A stretch of 64,000 nucleotides of DNA from Proteles cristata cristata (GCA_017311185.1 JAESUZ010003530.1:682001-746000); one strand, 5' to 3'; counted from the first letter of the stretch, positions 1 to 11,699 are shown. The notes: generated by a model not told the origin, from the letters alone. Program-made: numbers and translations.

Positions 1-24
1 GTGAGCTAAGCTATGCTGTTCCTG

Positions 25-122
25 TTCACGGATGCGACAAATGACGGAGAGAGAAGTTGACTGACTGGTCCGAGTCCACACAGCAACATGGAGTCTATAG
101 TCTACACTCCTAACCACTATGT
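25..122 (-). repeat. MIR-like SINE remnant
   Basis: The series ACAAATGACGGAGAGAGAAG, 'cacacagcaacatgg' and 'cactcctaaccactatg' matches the reverse orientation of the mammalian-wide MIR core in diverged form. Confidence 0.45.
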
Positions 123-125
123 TTT

Positions 126-720
126 ACAGGAATAATTTTGACACTTCGTTGTGCCTTAGAGGTTTGTGGTTCTTAGAAGGGCAATTTCTGAACTTAAAGC
201 TGTCTCTTGTCTCTGTTTTGTTCCATCTTCATATTTCTTCCAGCCTGGAATTTTGCTTCAAAAGGGCATTCATTGGACAGAGTTTACACAGAACCTTTGT
301 CTATTGAAGTCAGGTAGGCATCCAGTCAAGAAAACAAGTATGTCCTGAGAGAAACACATAGTGCTATGGAAGTTCAGTAGCGAGAGTTTTTCCTTCCGTG
401 GGAAGGAAGATTTATAATGGATATAATTTTGTTTTGTGGAATCCATAGAAATGCCATTTCAGCAAAAGGAAGTAGTGTTAGGTAAATGAGAAAAGTTGGG
501 ACATTTACAGAAAATAGTAAGAAAATTTATGGAGCATAGGGGCTTATGTAAAGAAGTAATGGAAAATAAGGTTGAAAATTACAGACTGTGGCAAGATCAT
601 GAATGATCTTGAAGACTGGACTGACGAGTTCGTTTTGTTTTATAAAATGATAATTTTCAAAATGTGTTCCCCTCACAACAGACTTGAGAGATCTGATACA
701 TTTCATTCACCTGGTGCTCG
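126..720. other. Intronic DNA, nothing recognised
   Basis: AT-rich sequence with only short chance frames and no recognisable repeat or exon. Confidence 0.4.
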
Positions 721-734
721 GGAGCATAGTGGGC

Positions 735-920
735 GAGGACCTGGGCTCTGGTATTCACCACTTACACCTGTGGCAGCTTAGGCACCGTAACCTCTCAGGG
801 ACTGTATTTTCTCTTCTGTAAAAAGTGGCCAAGACTATACCCACCTTGTGGACTGTTATAAGGATGAAATGAGATAATCCGTGTAAGGGACTATTATTGT
901 CTTACTATTTTAATATCCTC
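735..920 (+). repeat. MIR remnant
   Basis: The order 'ggcaccgtaacctctcagg', 'tctgtaaaaagtgg', 'aggatgaaatgagataat' and 'attattgtcttactatt' is that of MIR: splice-like core, then AT-rich tail. Confidence 0.6.
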
Positions 921-1129
921 ATCATCAGTAGCTGTGGATTGCTGGAGTAATGGGTCTCTTAGGGGATCAGTGAGGGGTCAAGACCTATGGAATCTAGCAT
1001 CAAGAGTCCCCGCCATGATTCTGATACCTTGGTCATTGCTTGCAGCCATTCTTCTCCGTAAGAAAGAATATAGCCATGTGGTGGCCACACACCCAAAACT
1101 GGAATCCCAGGATAACCACACAATAATTG

Positions 1130-1300
1130 AGAGAGTTAACTGGCTTAGCCCTAGGCAGGTTACTCAGTTCCTTAGGGGTCTTACTGTTCTGGCCTGCAAA
1201 ATGAGGATAATGATTCTTCATTGTATAGTAGTAATAATGTTTAAATGAGTGGCACATAGTAGGCCTTATTAAATGGTATCGTTATGTGTTATTTTTATTG
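1130..1300 (+). repeat. MIR remnant
   Basis: Contains 'gcaggttactcagttcctta', 'ctgcaaaatgaggataatga' and 'gtggcacatagtaggcctta', the MIR core and 3' part. Confidence 0.6.
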
Positions 1301-1417
1301 CAACATCAACTCAAATCCTATTCCCAGATGGGATCTCAAAGGAAAGAGCTAAGCAATTAGGGGATTGTAACAGGTTGCCCGACCTCATTCCCATTCTTTC
1401 CTCACTCCTCAAGATTT

Positions 1418-2816
1418 TTTTTTTTTTTTTTACAAATAGTTTATTGTCAAGTTGGTTTCCATATAACACCCAGTGCTCATCCCCACAAGTGCCCTCATCC
1501 ATGCCCATCTCCCCCCCACCATCAGTCTTCAGTTTGTTCTCATTATTCAAGAGTCTCATGGTTTGCCTCTCTCCCTTTCCCCCACCATTTCCCCCTTTCT
1601 TCTCCCCCATGGTCCTCCATTAAGTTCCTCCTAATCCTTCTGTACGTGCAAACATATGATATTTGTCCTTCTCTGCCTGACTTATTTCACTCAGCATAAC
1701 ACCCTCAAGTTCCACCCATGTTGCTACACATGGCCAGATTTCATTCTTTCTCATTGCCATGTGGTATTCCATCGTATAGATAAACCACATCTTCTTGATC
1801 CATTTGTCTGTTGATGGACACTGAGGCTCTTTCCATGTTTTGGCTATTGTTGAGAGTGCTGCTATGAACATTGGGGTACATGTGCTCCTATGCATCAGCA
1901 TTTCTATATCTCTTGCGTAAATTCCTAGCAGTGCTATTGCTGGGTCCTAGGGGAGTTCTAGTGTTAATTTTTTGAGGAACCTCCACACTGTTTTCCAGAG
2001 GGGCTGTACCAGTTTACATTCCCACCAACAGTGTAGGAGGGTGCTGAGGTATCACCATCCCAGACTTTAGCCTCTACTACAATGCTGTCATCATCAAGAC
2101 AGTATGGTATTGGCACAAAAATAGACACATAGACCAATGGAATAGAATTGAGAACTCAGAGCTGGACCCAAAGGTATACAGCCAATTAATCTTTGACAAA
2201 GCAGAAAAGAATATCCAATGGAAAAAAGACATCCTCTTTAACAGATGGTGTTGGGAGAACTGGAGAACAACATGCAGAAGAATAAAACTAGATCAACTTC
2301 TCATACCATACACAAAAATAAACTCAAAATGGATAAAGGACCTGAATGTGAGACACGAAACCATCAAAACCCTAGAGGAGAAAGCAGGAAACAACCTCCT
2401 TGACCTCCACCGCAGCAACTTCTTACTTGACACATCCCCAAAAGCAAGGGAATCAGGAGCAAAAATAAACTATTGGGACCTCATCAAGATTAAAAGCTTC
2501 TCCACGGCAAAGGAAACAGTCCACAAAACTAATAGGCAACCAACGGAACAGGAAAAGATAGTTGCAAATGACATATCAGATAAAGGGTTAATATCCAAAA
2601 TCTATAAGGAACTCACCAAACTACACGCCCGAAAAACAAACAACCCAGTGAAGAAATGGGCAGAAGATATGAACAGACACTTCTCCAAAGAGAACATCCA
2701 GATGGCCAACAGACACATGAAATGATGCTCAGCATCCCTCCTCATCAGGGAAATACAAATCAAAACCACACGGAGATACCACCTCACGCCAGTCAGAGTG
2801 GCTAAAATGAGCAAAT
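1418..2816 (-). mobile_element. L1 insertion with 5' inversion
   Basis: A recent carnivore-type L1, inserted in minus orientation, is split in two. 1418-2043 is the 3' UTR plus the ORF2 end in reverse, next to a T-run that is the poly(A) tail. 2044-2816 is the preceding part of ORF2 in forward orientation (ends RHMK-type frame, then stops). The element is bounded by identical 17-bp duplications CTCACTCCTCAAGATTT at 1401-1417 and 2817-2833. About 50 bases of ORF2 are missing at the inversion joint. This is the classic twin-priming product: 5'-truncated, inverted and non-autonomous. Confidence 0.93.
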
Positions 2817-2833
2817 CTCACTCCTCAAGATTT

Positions 2834-4626
2834 AAATCCACCAGTTTTCAAATGGAAAGTAAGGATCTCTTTATTTTTTCTACGTGACTGTTCTGCCTCT
2901 GTTTCTTCATTGGTTTCTGTCTGTTTAGGTTGAAGGAAAAGTATGAAGAGAATAATAAAGGAAATGTGAGGAGAGAATCAACAGCTGCAAGAATTTTTTT
3001 TCTCATTCTAAAAATATATACTTTAGCTTCGGGAGTTGAGGAATATGTTACCTTAAGGTAGGCGGTTGAAACAGGTGAATTTTTGAGATTTTTAGCCTGT
3101 GATTGCATTTTTGTGATATGATGGTGTGATGACGCTACTCTAGCTTAGGTTGTAGGGTCTTAAGACAGAGATACGTTCCCAAATCCATATTTATCATTAA
3201 CTCTCTAGACACCTGTGCTTGGGCTCCAGGCTGGCCAGGCACAGAAGAGGAAATGATTGCCTGCCTCACTGGAGGCATAGCATGCTGGATGCCTTGGGTA
3301 GCAGGGTGTTGGGAAGGGGCGCTCTTTTCAGGCTTGTTGATGCTGATGAAGATGAAGGTAGGGCCAGAGATACTGAGCTATCTTCTTCTAGTGTTCTGGT
3401 AAGGATGGAACCGCCCATGCTCTGAATCCTGCTGAGGCTGCAGGCATGGCTTAGAGCACTTTTCCGTCACCCACACACCAGAAAAATCTTATAACACAGC
3501 TATGCGAAAGCACTTAATTGAAAAACATAAAAAACTTTACTCAGATTTGCCAGAGTAAGGTCTTGGTTGATTGTGATTCCAGAATATTCACCGTAAAGAT
3601 ACTGACCTGACTGATTTTATAATTAAACATTTTTAGCTTATTTAAAAAATAAACATTTAGCACCACACCACTTTTTTAAAAAATTTAAAGCTAAAAGTCT
3701 ATGTTAGCTCTAGTTGTACTTATTGAAAGGACTGTTTAAATGGTGTCAGAGGAGGGTGAGAGCATCATTCAGTATCTAAAATAGACACAGTTAGATTTAT
3801 TGCTCCCTGTTGTGAGGGAGTTACACTGGGATCAGGCAAAATCTCTCTAGCCCAGCGAACTGCCATTGTTACATAGGGTTTTAGGAAAGTGTGGAGTTGA
3901 GGGGTTGGTGGATGTTCAAAAGCATGAGTGGGTTGATGCCATCTGTAGAATATCACTACTGGGTGTTGAGTAGTGTTGGCTGTATAGTTATTGGACTGAA
4001 TTTGTTCCTAATTGGCTACTTCAGAAGCTAGGACTGTCATTGCTTGGCTGGCTTTTAAAGTGTGTTCAAGAAGGTAAGTTGTTTATTGATCAAAAGAATT
4101 CAAAACCAGTTCTGATGGCTTTTTGTTACATGGTGAAAGACTCATCAGTGTTTTCCTGGGTGTGTGGGAATTTTCAAAATTCTCAGTCCCCATTTCTGTC
4201 CTTAACTCAGTCAAAGCTGCAGGAGGTCATTAAGGATTGTCCAGACCTTCCCTCTGTTGTTGATTCTTCTTGAAGACCGGGTGTCATTTGTGAAGATCTG
4301 ATTTTCTGTTTGTATCAATCAGCATAGTTTCATTTTTTTCTTTGAAGCATTTATTGAAACATCTGCCAGGACAGTAACTGTTGAAAAATTTGAGATGCTA
4401 GATGATAAACATCAAATGACTCTGAGGCAAACAAGAATAATTAGAAGTACTGGAAGGGACTAGAATATATGTCACTAGCATAACCTAAGATTTTTCAGGC
4501 GTGACCAAGAAAAGAAGTCTTAGGCATTCTGTAGGTAGCCAGATTGCCTTTTCTTTCAACTTAGCTATAGATTACTATATTTTGCCTGTAATATTGGTCA
4601 GGTATATATAACATGAGTGTTAGTAT
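2834..4626. other. Intronic DNA, nothing recognised
   Basis: AT-rich sequence with no clear repeat family and no exon-like frame. The longest chance frame (4040-4273, plus) has no recognised domain. Confidence 0.4.
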
Positions 4627-4662
4627 ATGGTTTTGGTTGGCCAAAAGAAAGTCCAAAACCAT
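4627..4662. repeat. Short perfect inverted repeat (hairpin)
   Basis: ATGGTTTTGG at 4627-4636 is exactly complementary to CCAAAACCAT at 4653-4662 around a 16-base loop. The arms resemble mariner-type termini (GGTTGGCCAAAA), so it may be a collapsed mariner remnant. Confidence 0.5.
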
Positions 4663-4806
4663 TCTATTATCTATAACTGGAACTATTATTTTGATAGTTT
4701 TGCATAGAAGCTATCTACTTTGTATGATCATCTCTGTTCTAAGAGTCTTGGGTTAATAGTCAATTTCTATGAATTATCTGTTCCTGGGGGAGCTCTGGAG
4801 AACCTG

Positions 4807-5039
4807 TTTTTTTTTTTTTTTTAACATTGTGTTCATTTATTTTGTGAAAGAGAGAGAGCATGTATGAGTGAGGGAGGGACAGAGAGAGAGGGAGAGAGAG
4901 AGAGAGACAGAGAATGCCAAGCAGACTCTGCACTGCCAGCACAGAGCCCAACACGGGGCTTTGTTTCACGACTGAGATCATGACCTGAGCTGAGATCAAG
5001 AGCTGGATGCTTAACCGACTGAGCCACCCAGGTGCCCCT
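4807..5039 (-). mobile_element. CAN-type tRNA-derived SINE
   Basis: A reverse-oriented full-length copy: T-run, AATAAA-type tail complement, GA-rich middle, then the tRNA-like head ending GAGCCACCCAGGTGCCCC. The target duplication is not evident. Confidence 0.9.
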
Positions 5040-5454
5040 GAAGAAACTATTATAGGTTCTCAGCTGGTATTACCTCCTGGATCCTCTAAGGTCCCTTCCA
5101 GTTTTTCCCCCAGAGGATGTTGCTAGTTCAGTCTTTTCCAGGGATTTTGTTTTGTTTTTAACTGAATAATGGACATTCCTTTCAAACAGGGTTGTACCTG
5201 TATGTAGGCAAAAAAATCAGGGATTATTCTATTCATTATCATAGACTCAGCACTAGCCCCTGCCTAATACAGTAATTATCAAACTTCACTTAACTTTTTT
5301 TAACTTGTTTATGCCTTTATATATACTTAATATAAATGTAATAATATATTATGTATTCTTTTTGTGTCTGGCTTCTTCTGCTCAAGCAGTGAGTGACCAT
5401 GTCAAGTATTTTCCCAAATACCGAAACAAAGTATACTCATTGCATCTTGAATCC

Positions 5455-5560
5455 AATTTAACAAATATTTATTGATACCTAACATAGAAAACACTGTGAT
5501 AAGCTTTCTGGGTCATTCAGAAAAGAATATGACATAGTTATTGCTTTCAGTGAGATCAGA
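5455..5560 (+). repeat. Ancient L2/MIR-type fragment
   Basis: 'aaatatttattgatacctaacatagaaaacactgtgataagc' resembles, in degraded form, a common old repeat motif (TTTATTGAGCACCTACTATG-like). Family is uncertain. Confidence 0.3.
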
Positions 5561-5826
5561 ATCAAAAAGAAACATAACTGAAATGCCTAAAATAATTCAA
5601 GAATAATATAAAGCTGAATGTTTATTTCATAACTAACTTGTGCCAGAATAAGAACTGAGGCAAAGTAAGGAACAATAGCTTGTGGCTTCTGATTCAGAAA
5701 CTGTTTGGTGAGTGATCAGGATCATTAATTTTCTCCTCACCTCTGACAAACCACTGTTCTTAATACCCTATTTATGAGAAGAATATGAACTAATATTTAC
5801 TAAGTGTCTATTAAGTGCCAGATGAC

Positions 5827-5954
5827 TTTTTTTTAAGTAGGCTTCATGCCCCATTCGGACCCCAACACAGGGCTTGAACTCATGACCCTGAGATCAAGAT
5901 CTGAGGTAAGATCAAGAGTCAGATGCTTAACCAACTGAACTACCCAGGTGCCCC
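5827..5954 (-). mobile_element. Older carnivore SINE
   Basis: The shorter, older carnivore form: T-run, AAGTAGGCTTCATGCCC, GGGCTTGAACTCATGACCC, a duplicated 'agatcaaga' block, and a head ending CTACCCAGGTGCCCC. Imperfect target duplication: GCCAGATGAC at 5817-5826 and GCCAGACAAC at 5956-5965. Confidence 0.85.
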
Positions 5955-5966
5955 AGCCAGACAACA

Positions 5967-6177
5967 TTTTTTTTAAATGTGTATTTATTTATTTTAAGAG
6001 GGAGAGAGGCTGTGAGCGCATGAGCAGGGGAGGGGCAAAGAGGCAGAATCCCAAGTAGGCTCCACACTGTCGGCACAGAGCCCAATGTGGGGCTCAATTC
6101 CACGAACAGTGAAATCAAGACCTGAGCCAAAACAAAGAGTTGACTGCTCAACCAACTGAGCCACCCAGGTGCCCCCT
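5967..6177 (-). mobile_element. CAN-type SINE inserted beside an older SINE
   Basis: Full-length reverse copy with target duplication GACAACA at 5960-5966 and 6178-6184. It landed in the target-duplication DNA of the older SINE to its left, so it is the later insertion. Confidence 0.88.
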
Positions 6178-6303
6178 GACAACACTTTTTACTGACATTA
6201 TTTCACATAATACTTTTAACAGTCCTCTAAGATATGCAATCTCCTCTACTTTCCAAGTGATAAATCTGAGAGACTGAATGCTTAAAAAACGTATGCAGAG
6301 TCA

Positions 6304-6517
6304 GGGCACTTGAGTGGCTCAGTCAGTTAAGCATCTGACTTTGGCTCAGGTCATGATCTCATAGTCCATGGGTTCCAGCCCCACATCAGGCTCTGTGCTG
6401 ACAGCTCAGAGCCTGGAGCCTGCTTCAGATTCTGTGTCTTCTTCTCTCTCTCTCTCCGTTCCTCTCCTGCTTACACTGTCTCCCTCTCTCTCAAAAATAA
6501 ATAAACATTAAAAATAT
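6304..6517 (+). mobile_element. CAN-type SINE
   Basis: Forward copy with diverged head (GGGCACTTGAGTGGCTCAG) and AAATAAATAAACATTAAA tail. Diverged duplications TATGCAGAGTCA (6292-6303) and TATGCACAGTAA (6518-6529) show an older insertion. Confidence 0.88.
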
Positions 6518-6693
6518 TATGCACAGTAACAGAAGTAGTTAAGTAGTAGATGAAATTTGAATTTAGATCTGTATTACTTCAAAGTCTTTGTTCTGTCTAC
6601 TCCATCACAAGAAAGTAAAACGATGAAGAATTTAACCTGGTAATTTCATTATTTATTAGTGGAGGATGGCAGAAAGAGGTCCTACACTCTAGG

Positions 6694-7024
6694 ACAAGGA
6701 TCAGCAAACTTTTCCTGGAAACGACTAGATAGTCAACATTTTAGAACTTGCAGGCCACGTGGTCTCGGCCACAAGCACTCATCTCTGCCAGAACAGCACA
6801 GTGGCAGCCACAGACAATATGTAAACAAATGAGCATGGCTGGTCCCAGCCAAACTTTGCTTATGGATACTAGAAATGAAGTTTCCTGTAACATTTACATG
6901 TCACCAAGCACTATTCTCCCTTTAGTTATTTTCAACCATTTAGAAATATCAAATTCTTAGCTTACGGACCATACAGCCAGTGGGCCAGTTTTGTCCTGCA
7001 GGCTCTAGCTTGCTGACCCCTGCT
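6694..7024 (+). mobile_element. hAT-type nonautonomous DNA transposon, copy 1
   Basis: The terminal repeats are complementary: AAGGATCAGCAAACTTTT on the left and TTGCTGACCCCTG on the right. The interior has 'gacaatatgtaaacaaatga' and 'agcttacggaccatacagcc'. This fits a common mammalian hAT MITE with termini like CAGGGGTCGGCAAACT. It is essentially full length, with no transposase. Confidence 0.7.
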
Positions 7025-7185
7025 GCAGGCCGTTGCTGGGAATAAAACCCTATTAGAGTCCTGTTTTTAGGAATTTCCTTTCGAGACAGATTTAAAAAGC
7101 CCAGATATTCATCCAACCTCTCCCTATGTGCTGCACACTGCTACTTGTTTTAAAGAGAAGGTTCTCCAACAAAACAATGTGACAG

Positions 7186-8443
7186 ATAATGACATTGAGG
7201 TCTAATTTACTTGCAGAAACTATACCCATGTAAAGTGCAGTTTGATGGTTTTGACGTATGCGTACATCCATATAACAACCACCACAGTCCATGTGTAGAG
7301 CATTACCTTCACCCCCAAATGGTTCCCTCGTGCCCCTTTGCGGTCAGTGCCCCTCCATCCCTGGCTCCAGAAAGCCACTGCTCTATTCTCTATCACTATA
7401 AATCATATTTTCCTTTTCTAGGATTTCATATAAATGACTCTAAATTTATATTCTTTGACTCCTTCTTTTACTCCACATGTGTTTTGAACTTTATCCATAT
7501 TGTTACATATGTTAGTAATTTGTTCCATTTTTGCCACTTAGTATTTTGTCCTATGACTATAGCCAGTTGGTTTATCCATTCACCTGCTGATGAACATTTG
7601 GTTTGTATCCAGTTTGGGGCTATTATGAATGAAGCTGCTATTAACATTTACGTATAAGTTTTGTGTAGACATATGTTTCTGTTTCCCTTGGGTAAACACC
7701 CAGAAGTAGAGTTGCTGGATCTTACAGAAAAGGCATATTTAACTTTATAAGAAATTGCCAATCTTTTTCCAAAGTAATTATCCTGTTCGACATTCCCATT
7801 AGTGTGAGAGTTCTCATTGCTCCACATCTTCACCATCACTTAGTATTGTCAGTCTTTATGCCTTGAGCCATTCCAGTGAGTGTAAAAGTGGTAGCTCATA
7901 GTCATCCTAATTTCCATGTACCTCCTGATTAACAGGATTGAGTATTTTTTCATGGGTTTACTGGCCATTCATGTTTTCTTTTGTGAAGTCCAAATCTTAT
8001 GTCCATTTTTTAAAATGGGTTAACTTATGAAGCTGTAAGAGTTGTTTATAGGGGCGCCTGGGTGGCTTAGTCGGTTAAGGGTCCGACTTTCGCTTAGGTC
8101 ATGATCTCGCGGTTGTGGGTTCGAGCCCCGCGTCGGGCTCTGTGCTGACTGCCAGCTCGGAGCCTGGAGCCTCTTTCGGTCTGTGACTCCCTCTCTCTCT
8201 GACCCTCCCCTGCTCACGCTGTCTCTCTCTCTCTCCTAGAAATAAATAAAAAACATAAAAAAAAATTTAAAAAAAAAGAGTTGTTTATATATTCTGGGTA
8301 CAAGTCCTTTGTCATATACGTGTATTGAAAATATTTTCTCCCAGTCTGTACATTTGCTTCTTTATTTTTTAATCAGATATTTTAACAGTGGGTGCTTTAA
8401 TTTTAATAAAGTTCAGTTTATCAATTTTTTCATTATGATTAGT
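7186..8443 (-). mobile_element. Ancient L1 3' region (first part)
   Basis: Diverged reverse-oriented L1 ORF2 end and 3' UTR. Typical landmarks are 'atccattcacctgctgatgaa', 'gctattatgaatgaagctgc', 'cttgggtaaacacccagaag' and 'gtcctttgtcatatacgtg'. Interrupted by a SINE (8051-8275) and continued after the younger L1 at 8453-9189. Confidence 0.75.
8051..8275 (+). mobile_element. Young SINE, 'CGCTTAGG' subfamily
   Basis: Near-intact copy with perfect 14-bp duplications AAGAGTTGTTTATA at 8037-8050 and 8276-8289. An intact B-box-like GGTTCGAGCCC lies at 8118-8128. Signature shared with copies at 10417, 18759 and 44693: TTTCGCTTAGGTCATG, GACTGCCAGCTCGGAGCC and CTCCTAGAAATAAA. Confidence 0.95.
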
Positions 8444-8452
8444 GCTTTTTCT

Positions 8453-9189
8453 TTTTTTTATAGTTTATTGTCAAGCTGGTTTCCATATAACACCCAGTGC
8501 TCATCCCCACAAGTGCCCTCCTCCATGCCCATCACCCCCCTTCCCCTCAGTTTGTTCTCAGTATTCAAGAGTTTCTCATGGTTTGTCTCCCTCCCTCTCC
8601 CCAACTATTGTTTCTGCTTCCCCTCCCCCATGGTCCTCTGTTAAGTTTTTCCTGTTCCATTTATAAGTGAAAACATATGGTATCTGTCCTCTGCCTGACT
8701 TATTTTACTCAGCATAACACCCATCCATGTTGCTATACGTTTCATCCATGTTTCTACAAATGGCCAGATTTCATTCTTTCTCATTGCCATGTAGTATTCC
8801 ATCGTATAGATAAACCACATCTTCTTGATCCATTTGTCCGTTGATGGACACTTAGGCTCTTTCCATGTAGCTATTGTGGAGAGTGCTGCTATGAACATTG
8901 GGGAACATGTGCCCCTGTGCATCAGCACTTCTGTATCCCTTGGGTAAATTCCTAGCAGTGCTATTGCTGGATCATTGGGGAGTTCTAGTGTTAATTTTTT
9001 GAGGAACCTCCACACTGTTTTTCCAGAGGGGCTGCACCAGTTTACATTCCCACCAACAGTGTAGGAGGGTGCCCGTTTCTCCACATCCTCGCCAGCATCT
9101 ATAGTCTCCTGATTTGTTCATTTCAGCCACTCTGACCAGTGTGAGGTGGTATCTCATTGTGGTTTTGATTTGTATATCCCTGATGAGGA
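8453..9189 (-). mobile_element. 5'-truncated young L1
   Basis: Reverse-oriented 3' UTR and ORF2 end (minus-strand frame includes [19 protein letters not shown]), inserted in the ancient L1 above. Duplication GCTTTTTCTT at 8443-8452 and 9190-9199. About 740 bp and no internal inversion. Near 8709-8750 the 'ccatccatgttgctac' unit is partly repeated. Confidence 0.9.
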
Positions 9190-9199
9190 GCTTTTTCTT

Positions 9200-9790
9200 C
9201 TTGTCCTAAAAAACCATTGCCTATCCCTGGCTTGTGAGGGTGTTTTCCTGTGTTGTTTTGTTTGTTTGTTTTTTAGAAATTTTCTGGGGGCGCCTGGGTG
9301 GCTCAGTTGTTTAAGCATCTGACTTCAGCTCTGGTCGAGATCTCACGGTTCGTGGGCTCGAGCCCTGCGTCAGGCTCTGTGCTGACAGCTAGCTCAGAGC
9401 CTGCTTCAGATTCTGTGTCTCCCTCTCTCTCTGACCCTCCGCTGCTCTCTCTCTCTCTCTCTCTCTCTCTCAGAAATAAATAAAAAAACATTTAAAAAAT
9501 TTAAAATAAAAAAAAGAAATTTTCTGGATTTTTAGCTTTTATTTGGGGCTCTGGTCCATTTTGACTTAATTTTTATCAACTACAGATTAGGGTTCATATT
9601 TTTCCTTGTGAATACTTGATTGTTTTAGCCCTCATTTATTGGGAAAACTATCCTTACCCTCCTTGAATGACTTTAGTGTCTTTGCCAGAAATCAATTTAC
9701 TATGTATATGTGGGTCTCTTTCTAAATTTTATTCTGTTCCACTGATATATATATCTATTCTTATGCAACTGTTTTCTTTTGAGCCTTCAC
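9200..9790 (-). mobile_element. Ancient L1 (continuation)
   Basis: Resumes the element interrupted at 8443: 'aaccattgcctatccctgg', 'tggggctctggtccatttt', 'acttgattgttttagccct' and 'tctaaattttattctgttcc' are diverged reverse L1 ORF2. A SINE interrupts it at 9288-9514. Confidence 0.7.
9288..9514 (+). mobile_element. CAN-type SINE
   Basis: Forward, full length, with perfect 13-bp duplication AGAAATTTTCTGG at 9275-9287 and 9515-9527. Confidence 0.94.
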
Positions 9791-10403
9791 ATGTTTTTTT
9801 TTAAGTTTAGACTCAAAAGATTACACTTGCCGTTCTTTTTAATTGCAAGCTCTCTTCTTATGTGGTTCTCAGTTCATTTATGGGAGTATTTGTATTTTTA
9901 CAGCTATAGATGTGCCAAATAACCAAAACTCATGTAGATGGTTTTTCTGTGATTCCTGCCAAATCAACATCCTTTTATTCTCTGCTCTTAACAAAGAGTT
10001 CTCAGTGTGCTAGCATTTCAACAGCAGCAGTAATTATATTTATGAATTCTTATGTGATGCTGTATCTCAAACCTCATGGAAGTCCAAGTGGATTATGTCT
10101 GGGCTTTCACACTTGTCACTTCTCATGGCTGCTTTTTTCTAAGATGTGAATTAGATTAATTACTCATGTTACTTCTTTTTGTACATCCAACTCTATTCTA
10201 TTCCCTGCTTCTCAACATATTCTGTCTCTAAGCAGTAACTTTAGACCCTTCTATATCAAGAAAAGATCTATTTTCAAATCTCACAATTGTATCTTTGCCC
10301 CTTCCTCCCATTAAAATGATCTGTCTTCCTTTCAGGGTTCATCTTTCTTAGGTCAAAGGAGTTCAGAACTATACTCCTGACACTTTTCATTTTACCTGCA
10401 ATT
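9791..10403. other. Intronic DNA, nothing recognised
   Basis: Pyrimidine-rich on the plus strand. Part may be unrecognised old L1. Confidence 0.35.
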
Positions 10404-10416
10404 AAAGTATTTTCCA

Positions 10417-10624
10417 GGGGCGCCTGGGTGGCTTAGTCGGTTAAGCGTCCGACTTTCGCTTAGGTCATGATCTCGCGGTTCGTGGGTTCGAGCCCCGCGT
10501 CGGGCTCTGTGCTGACTGCCAGCTCGGAGCCTGGAGCCTGTTTCAGTCTGTGACTCCCTCTCTCTTTGACCCTCCCCTGCTCACGCTGTCTCTCTCTCCT
10601 AGAAATAAATACAACATTTTAAAA
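10417..10624 (+). mobile_element. Young SINE, 'CGCTTAGG' subfamily
   Basis: Perfect 14-bp duplication AAAGTATTTTCCAG at 10404-10417 and 10625-10638 (the last G may belong to either). B-box-like GGTTCGAGCCC at 10485-10495. Very close to the 8051 and 18759 copies. Confidence 0.95.
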
Positions 10625-10751
10625 AAAGTATTTTCCAGATAATTCTGTGTTCTAGCACTATTTATTTCTCAGTTCCTATAGATTTCAAAGTTATCCTTTT
10701 AAATCGGTTTTCTGAGACTATATGTCACCTAGTAAAGTGAAAAGAGATTTC

Positions 10752-10966
10752 TGGGGGTGCCTGGGTGGTTCAGTTGGTTAAACATCCAACTTCGGCTCAG
10801 GTCATGATCACACGGTTTGTGGGTTCAAGCCCCATGTCAGGCTCTGTGCTGACAGCTAGCTCAGAACCTGGAGCCTGCTTCAGATTTTGTGTCTCCCTCT
10901 CTCTCTGATCCTCCCCTGCTCATGCTCGCTCGCTCTCTCTTGCTCTCTCAGAAATAAATGAAACAT
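10752..10966 (+). mobile_element. CAN-type SINE
   Basis: Forward copy with head GGGGGTGCCTGGGTGGTTCA and tail GAAATAAATGAAACATT. No clear duplication seen. Confidence 0.9.
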
Positions 10967-11699
10967 TATGTTCTGAGCTTAGGCAAGGAAGGAGTTTTTG
11001 GTCATCATTTCATGGGGGATTTTTGTTTGTTTTAGTTTTAGTTTTGTTTTGCATTGTCAAACAATGTATATCCATCATGGCAACATTGCCCCTAATCCAA
11101 AGACCACCACCACAAATATTTTGGTGTGCTATTAAAAAAAATTTTTTAAGATTATTTCTCAAATCTGAGTAATACATGTATTGGAAAAGCAATACAATAT
11201 GTGGTTTTGAATGAATGTTTTTTTTTCCAGTGAAATGTTTTGCCAGACAACCCGCAGCAAGGCCTCCTACTTGAAAGGGAAATGATAGAGAAGCAGAGCT
11301 CAGGGCAGAGGGTGAAGGTGGGGCCTCTAAGTTGCTCAGCGCCTGAGCAACTCTCTGCCGGTTGCATCTTTCCCTAATACTCTGTGGGTACTAACAGCAT
11401 TAAAGTAATTTAACTTGGTGGTAGAAAATCAAGAAAGGTTCATTTTCTATAGCTATTTACATGTTTTATTTCTATCTTTCCCCCTCTTCTTCTTAGAAAC
11501 TAAGAAACATCTTATCTTGCTTGACTTTTTTTTTTTCTTTTCATTTTCCAGGCTGTCATTCCCTAATGTTAAGTGACATTAGTTATCACTGGCTCTTTGC
11601 ATGATTGGAACAGAATGACACAGTCCGATGAGGGAGTGAGCATGGCAGGATTAAGTGGGCCAGCATTAATGAACACCCAGCCAAAAATTATTATGTTTT
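10967..11699. other. Intronic DNA, nothing recognised
   Basis: Mixed AT-rich sequence. A somewhat GC-richer patch at 11230-11370 has a chance minus-strand frame. Confidence 0.35.

Noticed and set aside
2348..2725. 125-codon plus-strand frame that looks protein-coding
   Set aside because: It is the C-terminal half of L1 ORF2 in the inverted part of an L1 insertion, not a host gene.
8051..8130. Possible tRNA gene (A- and B-box-like sequences)
   Set aside because: The tRNA-like head belongs to a SINE with poly(A)-like tail and target duplications; the cloverleaf is not intact.
8641..9084. 147-codon minus-strand frame
   Set aside because: L1 ORF2 C-terminus in a 5'-truncated insertion.
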